From positions 124,001 through 188,000 of the forward strand of contig JALNQF010000077.1 of the NCBI GenBank assembly GCA_028456385.1: a stretch of 64,000 nt of DNA. Direction: 5' to 3'. The number at the start of each line of letters is the position of its first letter. Within the stretch, counting starts at the first letter, position 1. The position numbers and the translations under genes were made by a program. This document shows, piece by piece, positions 23,382-33,121 of the stretch. The notes beneath the pieces were generated by a model. That model saw only the letters and a program-made list of their open reading frames with translations. It had not been told where the DNA came from and did not search any database. The DNA is from Ophiosphaerella korrae (taxonomy: Eukaryota; Ascomycota; Dothideomycetes; Pleosporales; Phaeosphaeriaceae).

Positions 23382-26242
23382 ATACTTAGGATATATAATA
23401 GCGAGTAAGACTATTATAGACGTATTACTACACGAAACTAATAGGCGCAGCCTCTAAGTTAGCTAAGTAAATAAATAATTTGTATCTCTATATCTTCGTA
23501 AACTACTAAGTAGTCTATTATTCGATTTGCGCGCTTATATACCTCCTTAAGTAATATAATAGGGTTTGTAACTAGTAAATAGAGTTACTAACTTAACGCA
23601 TAGACTATAACAAGGTGTAAGGGCTAAGAGTACTATAAGGGTGTAATAGTAATGTATAAATCGCCTGCAGGCTTACTATTAGCAACTATTAGCTAGAAAT
23701 AGGTAGGTAAAGCCTATCACTCGCCTTACTTTAGGAACTTATAGTTAGAGCGCGCTATTAGGAATAGATTAGCTAGTAGGCCTAGGTTTTATTTCCTAAA
23801 CCTAAAAGCTAGAAAGTTTGTAGACCTTAAGTGTCTCTAATAACTTAAGGTATAGCTAATAACTATTTTCCTAACCTTACCCTAGGCTCTAGAGCGACAA
23901 GAAGTTTAGTAGCGCAGAACCTCTTTAGACTTAGAATTCGCGTATAAGTAGGTTTATAGCTTAATAAGTAGATATAAAGGTTAAGCGAAAGTAGACTTAA
24001 TAAACTCGCTACTACCCTAGAATATAGGTAGAGTAGATATGCATGTGTTACGTGTAACAAAACTAGAAGCTAGGGCATATAGGCTTAATAGTAGCTAGCC
24101 TTAACAATTTAATTAAGATAGCTTGTATCTGTAATATATTAAGATAATAAGACTATAGCTAAGGGTAACACTAGGTATATATTTAGCGATATTATTTAAC
24201 GCTACATATCTAATATATACAATTCGAGTAAGCTAAGCAAAGGAGAGATACTTAACTAGACTTACTATCTTTTTTGTAAGAGTAATAGATAGTACTATTA
24301 AGTAATTATAGAGTTAGAGTCGCGTAGTTAATTATAAAGATTTTAATTATATAGAGAATACTATTAGCAATATAAATTTTAATAGTATAGAGATAATTTA
24401 TACGCTAAAGTATGTACAGCAAGCTATAGGTAAAGTAGCTAGCGCTAATAAGTATCCTTTAGAGTATATATTGTAACTATTACTAAGATACTTAGTACGT
24501 TACAACAATACGTCTAACTAGCGGCGTAGATTCCCTTAGTTAGACGTAACTAAATATATAATATTCCTTAGGCTAGCCTAAATACTACCTATACACGCAC
24601 TATAATAGCTATGCTTAGGGCTAGTATATAATTACTAATTCTATACTAATACTTATAAATATATAGCTATTAGGTATATAATAGACTATCTTCCTGCACG
24701 TAAAAGATTTAGATATTTAGCTATCTACAACGTATAGAGAAGCCCTCTTCTTAACTCTTATAGAGAGTAGGTATTATAGAATATTGTTTAGGGCTTTTCT
24801 TACATTATAATAATGTTTATAAGGTATCTTTTATAAGTATCTTAATACGTTGTATACTATAAGTAAATAACGTAACGCAAATACAAGTACTTGTACTAAA
24901 CTTAGATATAATTATATATGTTAAAGTAATAGGATGTTATAAACGTAATAGTAATGTTTACTTACTTTATACTTTTATACTAAAGGGTTTCCCTACTTTA
25001 AATCCTATCTATATTTACATTTACCTTATACTAGTCTAATAACTACACTATTAATGCGGGTTTTAAGCTGCTGCTAGTACTACTCCCCCCTAGATATTAG
25101 GCTTTTAGTAAGTATTACAGCACGCACTACAGCTAGAGTAATATATACGCCCTACTAATAGTTTATTAAAGGAAATTGCGTAGGGGGTTATAGGGTACTA
25201 TTAGTAGAGAATAGCTATAATATATCCCTCTATTATACGTTGTAGATTAAAAGCTTTATTTATCCTATAGTAGCTTAAGAGGCAATCTTTAAGTCTTCTA
25301 GCGCTAAGATATCTACGCGTAGCTAGGTGCGCAGTAGGTTAAGCGAAGGATCGTAGTTACCGAGCTCTTAGTAAGTTAAGAAAGCTAGAAATAGAATCGC
25401 GCGCCCTATCTTAAATTAGTTACATTAAAATAACAACTTGCACACACTCTACAAGCCTATTTTTTAAGCTAAACTAGTTAATTTATAATGCGCTTGTATC
25501 CTACCTATAATACCTAAACGTATTCAAATTACAACGCTACTACCTAAGCTTATCCTAGCTAAGTCCTTGCTATAGCTTAAGATACCGCGCTATCTTTACT
25601 ATATACTACTAGAGCTAATAATAGGGCTTGCCCTATAACTTAGCTAGTATCTAGACTATCTTTAGTATACCTTTGTCTACTACAAGTAATATCCTTAAAG
25701 AGGCCTTTTTTAATTAATTGTAATTGCTACTTATTTATAAGAAGCTCTTCCTAGACTAAGGCTTAATTTTTATACTATAAAACGCATAGGCTAGCTAGAG
25801 CTTAAAGCTATTCTAGTATCCTATAATTGTGCGTAGGAGTACTAAGACTTAATAGCTAGATAGCTAAGGTACTGCAGTATATACTATATAGTGTACACGC
25901 CCTAATAAAGCTAAGACGTCTATACATTTTATTACCTCTACCCTTATTACCTCTACCTTTATTGCCTCTACCCTTATTAACTAAAAGACCCTATATTTTT
26001 ATTTACTATCTCTTAATATAAATAGTATAGCGCAATAATAAGGCCTATAAACTAAGACTAGCTACTTAACATGTAAGTGTTACTAGCGTTAACGCCTAAA
26101 TAGTGTTAATTTATATAACCTAGGCTAAAAAAGGAGGAAAAAGTATAACAAGTTAAGGCTAGTTTATAGTAGATACACTAATTTAGATTGTACGTGTGTA
26201 TAGTTAGTCGAGCGGTAAATAGATTGTTAGTATATAGCTTAC
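23382..26242. other. RIP-degraded DNA with one short coding-type repeat
   Basis: No family recognised. A minus-strand 65-codon open stretch at 23863-24060 starts at an ordinary ATG but looks like a chance frame. A 15-bp repeat at 25931-25975 is listed separately. Confidence 0.35.
25931..25975 (-). repeat. Three 15-bp repeats that would encode KGRGN
   Basis: ATTACCTCTACCCTT-type units start at 25931, 25946 and 25961. On the minus strand each reads Lys-Gly-Arg-Gly-Asn in frame, an RG-rich pentapeptide repeat typical of RNA-binding tails. No longer gene could be traced around it. Confidence 0.6.
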
Positions 26243-27502
26243 CCTAAGTTACAATACTTTAAGGATCGCCTCTTAGACTACTTTATAGAGAAATTCTGTA
26301 TACTTACTATCTTACCTAGAAGTTATCTAGACTTTTCTACTACCTAGATTAACAAGATTAAAAAACTTAAGACAAAGTATAAGAGTCTTTAGTTCTCTAT
26401 ACTTACTAATATAGTAGCTTACCTTTATAATAGTAATCTAAACGCTTATATAAAATATTTAGCTTTAGGATATTATTTAAAGTTAGCTAGAAAACTAGTA
26501 GATATACTAGGGGAATTAAAGGACTACAATAAACTACCCTAGGAGATCCTTGTATTAGTTATACTACTCTATATATATAGAGTAAGTTACCTTAGCCCTT
26601 ATAACCTAGTTTTAGTAACTAATAGACGTATCTAGTAGGTAGGTAAGGACGTAAACAACAACGCCTTATACCTCTCTATAGCTATACACATTCTAGAAAC
26701 TTACTACTTTAATTAAAACTTAATATAATACACGATATAACAACCCTTTAATCGATTAGCACTTAAAATCGTGCTTTTTTAAATATTTTTTATAAGTATA
26801 GGGCTCTAGTCTAACTATACCCCTATATTTAAATTTAACTTTTTATTCTAGCTTAGCGCTAAGAACCTTATAAGGAAAAATACTATATACCTAGGTACAA
26901 ATAGCTTAAACAGTCCTATACTTAGACTACCTCCTTCTTTCTTTAGGTTAGCCGTGCAGGCTAAAGAAGTATTCTAGTCCCCTAAGTTAAATAACGATAA
27001 AAACCTAGCGCGAATCTATACTAGGGCTAGGGAATAAGAAGATTGTGTCCTAGCTAACTAGGCTATTAGCCTATTAGTAAGTAATACACTAACAAGCTAA
27101 GAATAAAAGTACTTTAAGGGCGCAGGCTATCTATATATATTAGTTATCTCGCTACTTCTTAAGTAAGCTAAAAGCTTAGAACCTAATAGTTAACTTCTTA
27201 AGGCTGTGCTACTTAATACTTAGTAGCTAAAGAGAGCGCTTCCTATCCTTTGCTTATTTAAAACTAACTGCGATTAGGCAAATTATATTATTAGAACGTA
27301 GCTAGTCTATATAATAGGCTTCTTTATAAGTAATACTAAAGATATTACCTTAGTCTAAAACAATATAAACTACAAGTAGGTAGCTATAAATCTCTTACAT
27401 CTCTACACCTTTAAAGCCTATCTAGAAGCTATATAGAGTACGCGAAGTAAATACCCTCTTCCTAGATATAATAATACGTATATAAACGTACTACTTAATT
27501 AA
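26243..27502 (+). pseudogene. Degenerate gene, possibly a fungal-specific transcription factor C-terminal domain
   Basis: About 420 codons in one frame, interrupted by TAA/TAG only. The middle part (26400-26620) reads as paired helices: NAYIKYLALGYYLKLARKL, a loop, then LPQEILVLVILLYIYRVSYL. This resembles the pattern in fungal-specific transcription factor domains, where a patient first helix with 'A..YY..A...L' is followed by an 'ILA.ILLL..YE' helix. The N-terminal part contains DRLLDYFIEKFC, again like this domain family. No Zn2Cys6 cluster was found upstream, so the DNA-binding end is missing, mutated beyond recognition or never present. The end is TAA at 27500. The family call is tentative; the coding nature of the frame is better supported. 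Confidence 0.4.
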
Positions 27503-28378
27503 CTATAAGTAATCTAGTACTAACTATAAATTATAGACTTAAGGACAAGGAGGAGGAAGGGAGAGATACTTGTCTCCTAGCTACACTCATTAGCTATAGA
27601 GGAAGTAATATTAGTCCTTAGCTTGCAGTAAAAGTAGAGATAGTAGTTAGAGCTAGATATACAACTTCTCTCGTTCTTTCTAAGTCTTTTATATTATAGT
27701 TTTGTGTAGATATATCGTACTTACCTAGGTATACCTTCTAGCTAAACGTAGCTTGAAGAATAGATTACTTAGTCTTTTATCTAGTAAGAATAACTCCTTC
27801 CTTTATCTATAGTACCTTGCTACAATAGCTCCCTTCTATACACCCTAGAACCTAGCCGCAATACCTATCGTTTGCTTTACCTACGCCTAATCCTTGCCTC
27901 GTCTACCTCGCTTTTAAATAGTACTCTTTTCTACCTCCTATATACTTTTATTAAATTGCAACTCCCTATATAGTAACTTATTGTTTTCTATTTACTCTAC
28001 GTACTCTCGTTATATTTTAATAGATCTTTAACTCGTACACTAGCAAATCTAACGTCTACTACGTTAGTCTGCGACTACCTTGTACTATAAAATTATCTAT
28101 TATCTCCTACACAGACTGTAAATGTCCTTTAGGATAGCGTTCTAGCTAGCTACTACTAGGATAACTCTTGTACGCGCTATCTTCTTTAAAGCTATTAATA
28201 GTAGTACCCTATAAATAGACCTAAAAAGAGGTAGTATTATGCGCCCTATAGGGAAGATTTAGGGTAACCTAGTTTTAGGCTAGTAATCCTTCTCGGATTC
28301 TAGTATTCTGAATTACTCTAGCCGATTAATATTTAGGAAAATATCTTACATTCCTTAGACTACTTGGCAACCTTTATT
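27503..28378. other. RIP-degraded DNA, nothing recognised
   Basis: Left flank of the unmutated island. RIP is still strong here. TG and CA dinucleotides begin to reappear only after about 28,300. Confidence 0.5.
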
Positions 28379-29284
28379 ATAGCTACTACAAAATCGTTAC
28401 TTTTAATAGTTCTTCTATTCAATTAGGTTTTAGCTTATACCTAGAATAAGTAACTTACTGTTATTGAAAATAGTCTATTTAATAGTAGTAATAGCTACCC
28501 TCGCAGCTACATTTCTCGCTCTAGCGCTGGCTTTAGCAACAGTATAATAACGTATCTTCTACTGCTATTAGCTTCTAGGAGAACAAAAATTAATAGCTCT
28601 AATCTACTATATACACTAACGCAGCGAAGCGCAAATTAAACAAACAACTTTCTACGTCTTTTAGTATTACCTAGAGCCTATATTGCTATAAGGTACCTTG
28701 AAAATAGGCATGTCACATTACCGAAAAACTAACTAGGAAAGCCTAGTAGTGCTAAGACTATTTACGTATTTGGGATTAGTGAACCAAACGAGAATGAGCT
28801 GCTAATAGATGTTCTTCAATAGACAAGAGACGGCACCGGTAGGAGTAAGCAAGGAAGGCTACTAACTGCTCAGAACTTTGATGATGGTAGGTGCTATCAA
28901 ATCAACGGCGGTAATATATCTATCACCCGCCAAGAAAATTTTCCAAATCCCGTTAAAGGACAGCCTAGACCTATACACGAACAATAGTGCGAAACTGATG
29001 TCCTTATTCCTACAAATGTCACCACAGATTCTACATACACGATATATTGGGTTTAGCAGTGGCCGACAGCGTCAAGCTCACCTGGGCTGCCTGATGGGAA
29101 GGATGAATATTATACGACGTGCTCTGATATTAACATGGCTGCTAAAGTCCATCCCTGCGTGGCGAGACACCTTGCGTAGCGAGACGCTACAGCTTCTGCT
29201 CCCCACAACAAAACCTTCTGTAAACTGTAGGAAGAGATATTCTCGGAATAGAAACTCCCTATCTTAAAGTCTCGTGCAGCTTAA
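28379..29284 (+). pseudogene. Secreted DUF7492-type protein, RIP-inactivated
   Basis: A 301-codon frame without any indel, from ATA 28379 (probably ATG before RIP) to TAA 29282. It opens with a signal peptide (basic start, then LLLIVLLF) ending ...VLA, followed by YTW, where the Tyr codon TAT is a likely product of CAT. Family features follow: GYPRG-like YPR.YISRS, GFS.SI.TYLL, YLENRHVTLP.N, IYVFG.SEPNENE, DGTG...GRLLTAQNFDDGRCYQIN, DVLIPTNV, YTIYWV.QWPTA, GLPDGKDEYYTTCSDIN. These match a fungal secreted family that I remember as DUF7492. The original mature N-terminus would be His, as in copper-binding LPMO-like proteins (inference). About eleven in-frame stops fit Gln or Trp. The 5' third is as RIP-mutated as the left flank, the 3' two thirds retain normal composition. 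Confidence 0.75.
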
Positions 29285-29959
29285 AAATGTACTAAGAGTA
29301 TGCTGTGGTTACCGTGCAATACAACAGCTTGCTAAGAGAACCACACAATCGCCTACCTTCTACTAGCCGTAAGTGCGCTAAAAGCTTGTGCGCTTTGCTA
29401 TCATTCCAGTAACATATACTAAATGACATGTCTAACTTATCCCGAGAATTCTGGTTCTATCCAAAGTGTTGGCGTGCTTCCATGCTCATTCAACTCCGCC
29501 AGCTAGAATGCACGGCGAGGACAGCACTGAGCCTTAGCCTGAGAGTAGCTTAGCCGTAATGTATTGTTGCTGACACTAGCAATCTCTGCATGAGTCATAA
29601 CATCGCGCGCTAGATCCATCCGTGGCTCGCAGCACGATTCAGGTTAGCAGGAACTCGCCTGGATGGGACATAACTCAGTCAGCCAGCAGCATCATCGCTT
29701 GGCGTGAGAAGGTCCCTATCAGCGCATCCTGGCTGAGCAGACTGGACGGAAGCGACTGAAATGACTTACTTCTTCTCCCAACGCAATAGAGACAGCAGTG
29801 CGAGCAGGCTGTGTACTTCTCGCCTCACCGGAAGGCGGGGTTACGCGGCTGAGCCAGGCCAGCGCCTCAGTGCTTCGTGCTTCAACGGCCTGCCTTCGTA
29901 GCCTGCTGCAAGCATCTCATCTCCTCACTGCTCTGACTTTATTTTCTCGTGCTGCAGCT
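29285..29959. other. Non-RIP intergenic DNA upstream of the HET gene
   Basis: Normal CA/TG content and higher GC. No gene recognised; an ATG-initiated frame from 29798 merges into the HET frame but its first 54 codons look like untranslated leader. The stretch presumably holds the HET promoter; no clear TATA box was seen. Confidence 0.5.
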
Positions 29960-30814
29960 ATGCGACTTCTCCACTTTGATCATTTTGGCCGACTCATCTT
30001 GACTGACTTTCACGGGAAGCCTGTCCCACCATATACTATCCTTTCGCACTGATGGGAGGAATCAGAAATTCTCTTTGAAGACATAGCGAGCGGAGAATAC
30101 AAAGAGAAGAAGGATGGCTATCGCAAGCTTTTGTTCTGTGCTAAACAAGCGGCTAAAGACCAGCTCCAGTACTTCTGGATTAATACGTGCTACATTGACC
30201 GATAGAACAGTCGTAAGCGCTCGAGAGCAATCAACTCGATGTTTCGATAGTACAGCAACGCGACGAAATGCTGTTTGTTCCTATCGGGTATATCAGACCC
30301 TAATGCAACGGACACACTACAGCGCAGCAACTGGGAGGCATCCTTACGGGCAAGCGAATGGCTCATTTGAGGATGGACGCTCCAAGAGCTGATCGCGCCT
30401 GTGTCAGTCGAACTTTTCTCGTGCGAAGGATATCGTGTAGGCGACAAAGCGTCGCTAGATCAGCTGCTACACGACACTACCAGCATCCCGCTTGTAGCGC
30501 TTCGCAACTGTTCTTTAGACTAGTTCAGCATATCTGAACGAATGCAATGGGTCGAGAATCGTAAGACGATCGACGAGGAAGGCATTGTATACTACCTGCT
30601 AGAAGTCCTTGGTGTTTCTATGCCTACTAAGTACGGTGAATGACAGGAGAGCGTAGGGAGAAGACTGCAGGCCGAAGTAGACAGCTAGTAGTGCACATTT
30701 GAAGCATTGAGGTAATCGGAGGCATACTAAAGTACTGAGGATACCAATAGTAATGGCAAGGTAGTATTCACTAAGCAGTGAGGACAACAGAATGGACAGA
30801 GAACGTCAGACTGA
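29960..30814 (+). pseudogene. HET (heterokaryon incompatibility) domain protein, nonsense-inactivated
   Basis: HET domain proteins act in fungal non-self recognition and trigger cell death when cell types are incompatible. The frame begins MRLLHFDHFG and shows the family motifs in order: PPYTILSH.WEE (start of domain), YRKLLFCAKQAAKD, YFWINTCYIDR, AINSMFR.YSNA with the TGG of FRWY now TAG, then a linker, ASEWLI.GWTLQELIAP, and the C-terminal block MQWVENRKT...GIVYYLLEVLGVSMPTKYGE. There is no frameshift over 284 codons to TGA 30812. In-frame stops: TGA 30050, TAG 30203, TAG 30248, TGA 30368, TAG 30521, TGA 30641. The TGA at 30368 sits where the family has Arg (CGA to TGA). The gene lies in the unmutated island next to the TPR gene, a common kind of neighbour in fungal incompatibility loci. 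Confidence 0.85.
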
Positions 30815-31026
30815 ATGATTTCACGCCTAGTTTCGCAGTGGCACTTGAGCCGATACATAGAGGCACACGCCAAATTTCCCTTATAGAAAGAGTTTTTACC
30901 GCCGGCAAAAGTCCCCGTCCGTCAAAAGGGCTGCCAGCAGGCAAGATGATGCGCTAAGTTAGAACTATTGTTCATCAATATTATTCCACCTAAATCGCTG
31001 CTGTGTCAGACGGTGCCATTGGCAAT

Positions 31027-31437
31027 CTACAGTTTCCTCATGACCACTGGAGCAAGTCCGAACAGAATAACTGATGACAAGATAGCAGTCAGGGACAGCC
31101 AATTTTGTGTTGGAGTTTCCGAACCCTTAAAGTTTACGTAAATACTTCCCCCAAAACCCATAGTCAGAAGCAATGCCACCAACATACAAACAAAGCGAGC
31201 AGAAGAAAACTCCTCCTCTATGTAGATTGAAGAATCAGTCATTAGATCCCTACGGTCTGCCCACCACTGGATCAAGTCCGCACTTCTCGAGCCGGATCTG
31301 GATTCCAGAAGGTCGTAAGTTGATGGCGACGGCTTCTAATCAACGGTCAACAGTTCGATGAGAGCCACAGAAATTCCAGAACACTAACCACGTAGAGTTT
31401 CGCGGATATAGTGTAAATCCGGGTGAGAATAGTCCAT
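31027..31437 (-). pseudogene. Small two-helix membrane protein, two nonsense codons
   Basis: A 136-residue minus-strand frame from ATG (31437-31435) to TAG (31029-31027), with TAG at 31386-31384 and 31338-31336, both fitting Trp. It begins MDYSHPDLHYIRETLRG, continues with a soluble part containing DLLESRSGSRSADLIQWWADRR, and ends with two hydrophobic segments, FVCMLVALLLTMGFGGSIYV and LTAILSSVILFGLAPVVM. The last 82 codons are open. The two-helix C-terminus suggests membrane anchoring. Upstream minus-strand frames (31478-31684 and 31347-31631) overlap each other, so an upstream exon cannot be decided. The family is unknown. Convergent with the HET gene and divergent from the TPR gene. Confidence 0.45.
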
Positions 31438-31894
31438 TTTGAAACCACTTTCTTATATCGGGCAATAATTATATGCCTTAACTCGCGATCGGTATTATCG
31501 TAGCGGACAATAATGCATCCGAAGTGTTTCTCAGAGCCTTTGAGGCTGATTGGAATCTGAAAGTATCTCTTCGGGCATATTTGGGAAAGAGTATGGATAT
31601 AATTGCAACGGAGGCAAAGGTGCCTGGACATCTGTCCTCGTAGGAAGGACGCTCAGTCTCGAATGGCAATGATAAAATGGGCATTAGCTCACCTATCTCG
31701 CGTTAAGTTTCGAGTGAAGCGAGATCCAGACTTCGATATGGGGCTTGGCATATAGAGCTGAGGATTGGTCAGCTGAAATCGGATGAGGTGATTGGACCTA
31801 CCAGATAAGGTGTTTTGTTCCACAAGAGAACAGCTATTAACAAGCAATGTCTGCATTCAACAAAAATTTCGAAATGATGGCAGTCTGCTTATGT

Positions 31895-31911
31895 CACGTG
31901 CTATGCACGTG
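31895..31911. promoter_or_regulatory. Two CACGTG E-boxes in an inverted repeat
   Basis: CACGTG occurs at 31895-31900 and 31906-31911, inside the near-palindrome TCACGTGCTATGCACGTGA, 83-99 bp before the ATG of the TPR gene. CACGTG is the core site of bHLH factors such as Cbf1/Pho4-type regulators. Regulation of the TPR gene is inferred only from position. Confidence 0.5.
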
Positions 31912-32240
31912 ATCTTGCTCGGTAAAGTCGTCCTCCGTCACGCTCAGGTAACCTGATATCATCACTTCCCCATCGCCGAACCAATGCAGGCAAATGAATC
32001 CATATCAGTCATTACAACAGCTGGTACCTGGCTTTTTATTTTCTCTTAAACCTTCAGATATATTATCTTTTCTTGAAAATGGATACATCTCTCGGCGATT
32101 TGTACTACGGGGCCGGTTCCATACGTTTGGCCATACTAGGATAATGCGCACGTTCGAGGAAACAATGCTTGATGCATTTCTTAGAGACTGCATTCCAAAA
32201 GCAACATACAATCCGCTTTATTCTGGCGATGCTGTTGGAG

Positions 32241-32300
32241 GTAAGATCTGCTTTAGAGAGAGATGATTAAATAGTTCTAACACATCCACTTCCTGCACAG
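32241..32300 (+). other. Spliceosomal intron of the TPR gene
   Basis: 60 bp, GTAAGA donor, CACAG acceptor and CTAAC about 20 bp before the acceptor, typical of filamentous ascomycetes. Removing it keeps the reading frame between the two open segments (phase 1). Confidence 0.75.
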
Positions 32301-33121
32301 TCCTCGTCGATGGTATGCCTAAGCCGTACTTCCTTTTGGACGGGACAAGGATAACAGACTTTTCAAATAATGCCACTATCACTCTACTGTATGAAAGACC
32401 GTCCCTCTGGCAACCCTTGGTAGCTACCAGTGCTCTCTTTCATAAAATCCGTTATGTTGATGAATTCAAGAGAGAAAAGAGCAAAGCCGTTGAAGTACCA
32501 GGAGTCGGGACGCTAGGACTACGAGAATACTTAAGAGAGGAAGCAAATGCTGTATGGGTACAAAATGCCTTTCAAAATGCCCTAGTGCGGACATCTCGGT
32601 TTGGGTTCTCAGAAGATCATCTCAAGGCGGCAAGATGTTTATCCCTCATACTCAGGATACGAAACCAGTTTAGTAAAGCCACCGCAGTCTTGATTAATGC
32701 ATTTGTGCTATCAACGACAGCGCCACAGCAAGCGGGAACGGTGGAGAGGGTTATTCTCCGTGATATAGCTGCGATTTTTTTGGGACAAGGGAAGAGGCGT
32801 ATTGCTGAGCGCCTGTATTCACTTACGGATGATCAAAATCCCGAGAACCTTACCTGGACCCAGCCTCTCCCACATAAAGACGCATCCATGGTGGCGAAAC
32901 CCGGAGTCCAGAGAAATCCAATTCAGACTAAATTTCAAGTCCAGACATACGACAAAGCTTCAGCTAATATTGACGGCCTGTGCGACATTGAATCATTTCC
33001 TTGTGATGAGGATGAGTGGAACGCAGTTGAGCAGATTCAAAATCAATTACTCGAGGCGAGAGAAAGATTGCTAGGACTTGACCATCCTTCCACGCTGAGC
33101 AGCATGATCAACTTAGTTTCA

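Noticed and set aside
23863..24060. 65-residue minus-strand gene
   Set aside because: Its composition follows the RIP-mutated background and no motif or context supports it.
26000..26243. Zn2Cys6 cluster upstream of the possible transcription factor domain
   Set aside because: No six-Cys spacing could be read even when Tyr codons were considered as former Cys.
28878..29267. 129-residue open frame on the plus strand
   Set aside because: It overlaps the secreted-protein gene in another frame; family motifs are all in the frame starting at 28379.
30190..30447. Open frames on both strands inside the HET gene (30114-30392 plus, 30190-30447 minus, 30599-30787 minus)
   Set aside because: They are shadows of the HET frame, which alone shows the conserved motifs.
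31994..33000. Patatin-like phospholipase domain in the N-terminus of the TPR protein
   Set aside because: Only LWQPLVATSA is suggestive; the nucleophile GxSxG, the DGG/DGA motif and the oxyanion loop are not seen.
32005..33074. Minus frame 32005-32211 and plus frame 32802-33074
   Set aside because: Both are in the wrong frame relative to the spliced TPR gene.
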